A stretch of DNA of 7,387 nucleotides from M55B118 sp964501715. Lineage in GTDB: Bacteria > Bacillota_I > Bacilli_A > Izemoplasmatales > Izemoplasmataceae. Below, one piece after another: positions 6,312-7,387 of this stretch. The notes beneath the pieces are model-generated. The model ran no database searches. It was not told where the DNA came from and saw only the letters and a program-made list of their open reading frames with translations. Made by a program: the position numbers and the translations under genes. Where the stretch lies: positions 1 to 7,387 of the forward strand of contig CAZCTR010000034.1 of the NCBI GenBank assembly GCA_964501715.1, read 5' to 3'. Numbering within the stretch: the stretch's first letter is position 1; each line of letters starts with the position of its first letter.

Positions 6312-6331
6312 TTGTCTGCTCGTGCAGACAA
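6312..6331. repeat. Perfect 8-bp inverted repeat in the gap between the two GNAT genes
   Basis: TTGTCTGC-TCGT-GCAGACAA. On the minus strand it directly follows a T run, so it is not itself a terminator for leftward transcripts; on the plus strand it is followed by A, not T. An operator near the start of the leader of the downstream gene is the most natural reading, with no regulator identified. Confidence 0.4.
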
Positions 6332-6421
6332 AAAAGCGTGACCCCGGTTCAGCCCTCATCCATCCGTCAAAATACGGTTGTTTATTGTGCGGCTTCTAAA
6401 GAACACTTAAGCGGGCACGCT
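6330..6421 (-). terminator. Possible terminator with a branched loop after the two-domain GNAT gene
   Basis: On the minus strand AGCGTGCCC (plus 6413-6421) can pair with GGGGTCACGCT (plus 6335-6345) with one bulged base, followed by five T (plus 6330-6334). The intervening 67 bases contain smaller pairings such as CCGT with ACGG (plus 6363-6366 and 6373-6376). The large loop makes it a weak intrinsic terminator; it could be an attenuator. No better terminator is seen between these genes. Confidence 0.3.
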
Positions 6422-6439
6422 GATTGTTTCGGATGTGAT

Positions 6440-7261
6440 TCACAGTTCCTTGATCATCGTATAGTTCTTATACCCTTTTGGATTATCGTCTCTTTTGTGG
6501 ATGACCTTGAAAGCGAAGCTCTCATAGAAGGGACGTCCCTGGAACTCGCTTGTCCCAAGGGTTATGGTCTTAAGACCCAGGCTTATGGCGTGGTCGATCG
6601 CGCTTTCGATCAGGTTTGACCCAATGCCTTTTCCGCGATGCACCGGATCGACGGCGATGCGGCTGATGGTCATGGAATCCTCGTCCATTTCACACTGGAT
6701 GCCGCCGATGCACTTGTCGTCAATAATGGCCGCCACATCAAACCGACCCACCGGGTCGTTGATCCTGTATGTTTTCCGGTAAGTTTCCATATGTGCCTCC
6801 ACAATGTCCTGGTATGGAGGTTGTGCTTCAAGACACCGTTGCACATCAGTGCTGGGTGACGCGTGTTTTTGCAGGTTTTTTATATCCGCAAAATAATAAG
6901 GTGTGCCGTCCGGATAGGTGTAGCGGCTCACATCTGTGAAGCCGACCGAGCGAAAATCGTCAAAGTGCCTTTTGGAAGGGGTATAGAACTTCATGCCCTT
7001 CGCTTTGTCCTTATAATGATTACAGGCTGCCTGGACAAGTGTTTTCAAGACATTCAAGTCTTCATAGTAAAACGCTTTGACCCCCGCCCAGTCCCAGAAG
7101 AAATCCACGGTGAAGGCACCGTACAGATGGTCTGAACCGGTCTTATAGAGATGGATGCGGTCGAACTCGGTATGGTTCGAATATTTGGCGTTATGACTCC
7201 TGAGAAGTGTCTTGATGGTTTCGTCATGGGTCTTGTCATAATCCCTTTGATAGACAATCAT
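6440..7261 (-). CDS. Two-domain GNAT family N-acetyltransferase
   Basis: This protein has 273 residues. The C-terminal half (about 145-273) is a clear GNAT domain: IIDDKCIGGIQ (179-189), the acetyl-CoA loop ISRIAVDPVHRGKGIGSNLI (199-218) with R209, G212 and G214, then ITLGTSEFQGRPFYESFAF (233-251), and an ending GYKNYTMIKEL. This tail pattern occurs in GNATs related to aminoglycoside-type and uncharacterised acetyltransferases. The N-terminal half (1-130) lacks a pyrophosphate loop but has the strand-helix-strand look of a degenerate GNAT repeat (YGAFTVDFFWDWAGVKAFYY, 47-66, then a helix and FYTPSKRHFDDFRSVGF, 92-108). It probably has a structural or substrate role; this is inference. The start has AAGAGG seven bases upstream, and an extended -10 promoter lies just before. 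Confidence 0.87.
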   Translation of the reverse strand: MIVYQRDYDKTHDETIKTLLRSHNAKYSNHTEFDRIHLYKTGSDHLYGAFTVDFFWDWAGVKAFYYEDLNVLKTLVQAACNHYKDKAKGMKFYTPSKRHFDDFRSVGFTDVSRYTYPDGTPYYFADIKNLQKHASPSTDVQRCLEAQPPYQDIVEAHMETYRKTYRINDPVGRFDVAAIIDDKCIGGIQCEMDEDSMTISRIAVDPVHRGKGIGSNLIESAIDHAISLGLKTITLGTSEFQGRPFYESFAFKVIHKRDDNPKGYKNYTMIKEL

Positions 7262-7299
7262 GGCTGTACCTCTTTTTCTTCATGTATGTGTACTATGTC

Positions 7300-7308
7300 A
7301 TTATACCA
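7300..7308 (-). promoter_or_regulatory. Extended -10 promoter of the two-domain GNAT gene
   Basis: The minus strand reads TGGTATAAT, a consensus -10 (plus 7300-7305) with the extended TGn element. The -35 position, 17 bases further, reads GCATCC and is poor, which suits an extended -10 promoter or one helped by an activator. Transcription would start near 7293, giving a leader of about 32 bases. Confidence 0.7.
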
Positions 7309-7320
7309 CACTCATTGGAG

Positions 7321-7335
7321 GGGGATGCATACCCC
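7321..7335. promoter_or_regulatory. Palindrome over the -35 region of the two-domain GNAT promoter
   Basis: GGGGATGCATACCCC has four-G and four-C arms around the ATGCAT palindrome with one extra A. It covers the place where a -35 box would be expected for the promoter at 7300-7308, so it is a candidate activator or repressor site. Confidence 0.35.
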
Positions 7336-7352
7336 GAGTTTTATAAGAATGT

Positions 7353-7383
7353 AAAAAACCTCCCAAACAGCATGTTTGAGAGG
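7353..7383 (-). terminator. Terminator of a leftward gene beyond the window's right edge
   Basis: On the minus strand CCTCTCAAACA (plus 7373-7383) pairs with TGTTTGGGAGG (plus 7359-7369) over 11 bp with one G-U and a three-base loop, followed by six T (plus 7353-7358). It implies that the gene to the right is also leftward and is separated from the GNAT gene in transcription. Confidence 0.85.
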
Positions 7384-7387
7384 CATT

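Noticed and set aside
6176..6331. 52 extra N-terminal residues on the single-domain GNAT
   Set aside because: GNAT strand 1 begins right after the ATG at 6175, which has AAGGAG at good spacing; the extension has no family match and no good start site.
1..7387. Mobile element, CRISPR array, tRNA, toxin-antitoxin or defence system
   Set aside because: No terminal repeats, transposase, integrase, spaced direct repeats, cloverleaf or paired small genes were seen on either strand.

Overview
The window is a stretch of bacterial chromosome of mid GC (roughly 48-50% by eye) and looks Bacillota-like. Start codons are preceded by strong AAGGAGG-type ribosome binding sites. T-tailed hairpins end most transcription units. 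The gene families (a TcyP-like cystine carrier, GlsB-type stress protein, DUF2157 and DUF2188 proteins, several GNAT enzymes) are common there. TGA is a true stop: two genes end in TGA directly before intrinsic terminators, so this is not a UGA=Trp mollicute. I cannot place it below phylum level with confidence.

Layout. Three genes run rightwards: the 3' part of cutC (1-642), a DAACS-family transporter closest to the L-cystine carrier TcyP (951-2276), and a polytopic DUF2157 membrane protein (2701-3777). Five genes run leftwards, listed here from right to left as transcribed: a two-domain GNAT acetyltransferase (7261-6440), a single-domain GNAT acetyltransferase (6175-5681), a truncated GlsB/YeaQ-type membrane protein (5466-5302), an isochorismatase-fold cysteine hydrolase (5166-4327) and a small DUF2188 protein (4188-3853). 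The two sets converge on a 15-bp perfect hairpin at 3796-3834 that can serve as a terminator in both directions.

The genes look like separate single-gene units and not one pathway: gaps are 75-424 bp, and many carry their own terminator or promoter. Loose themes are metal and sulfur handling (CutC, cystine uptake), envelope or stress proteins (DUF2157, GlsB, DUF2188) and small-molecule modification (two GNATs, one cysteine hydrolase). I see no phage, insertion sequence, CRISPR, tRNA, rRNA, toxin-antitoxin or defence system, and no clearly new multi-gene system.

The most interesting material is non-coding. It includes a palindromic hexamer, ATGCAT, found six times and always outside genes, a leader of the second GNAT with mutually exclusive hairpins, a foldable segment at 2350-2429, and operator-like repeats before the transporter. 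All of these are candidates only.
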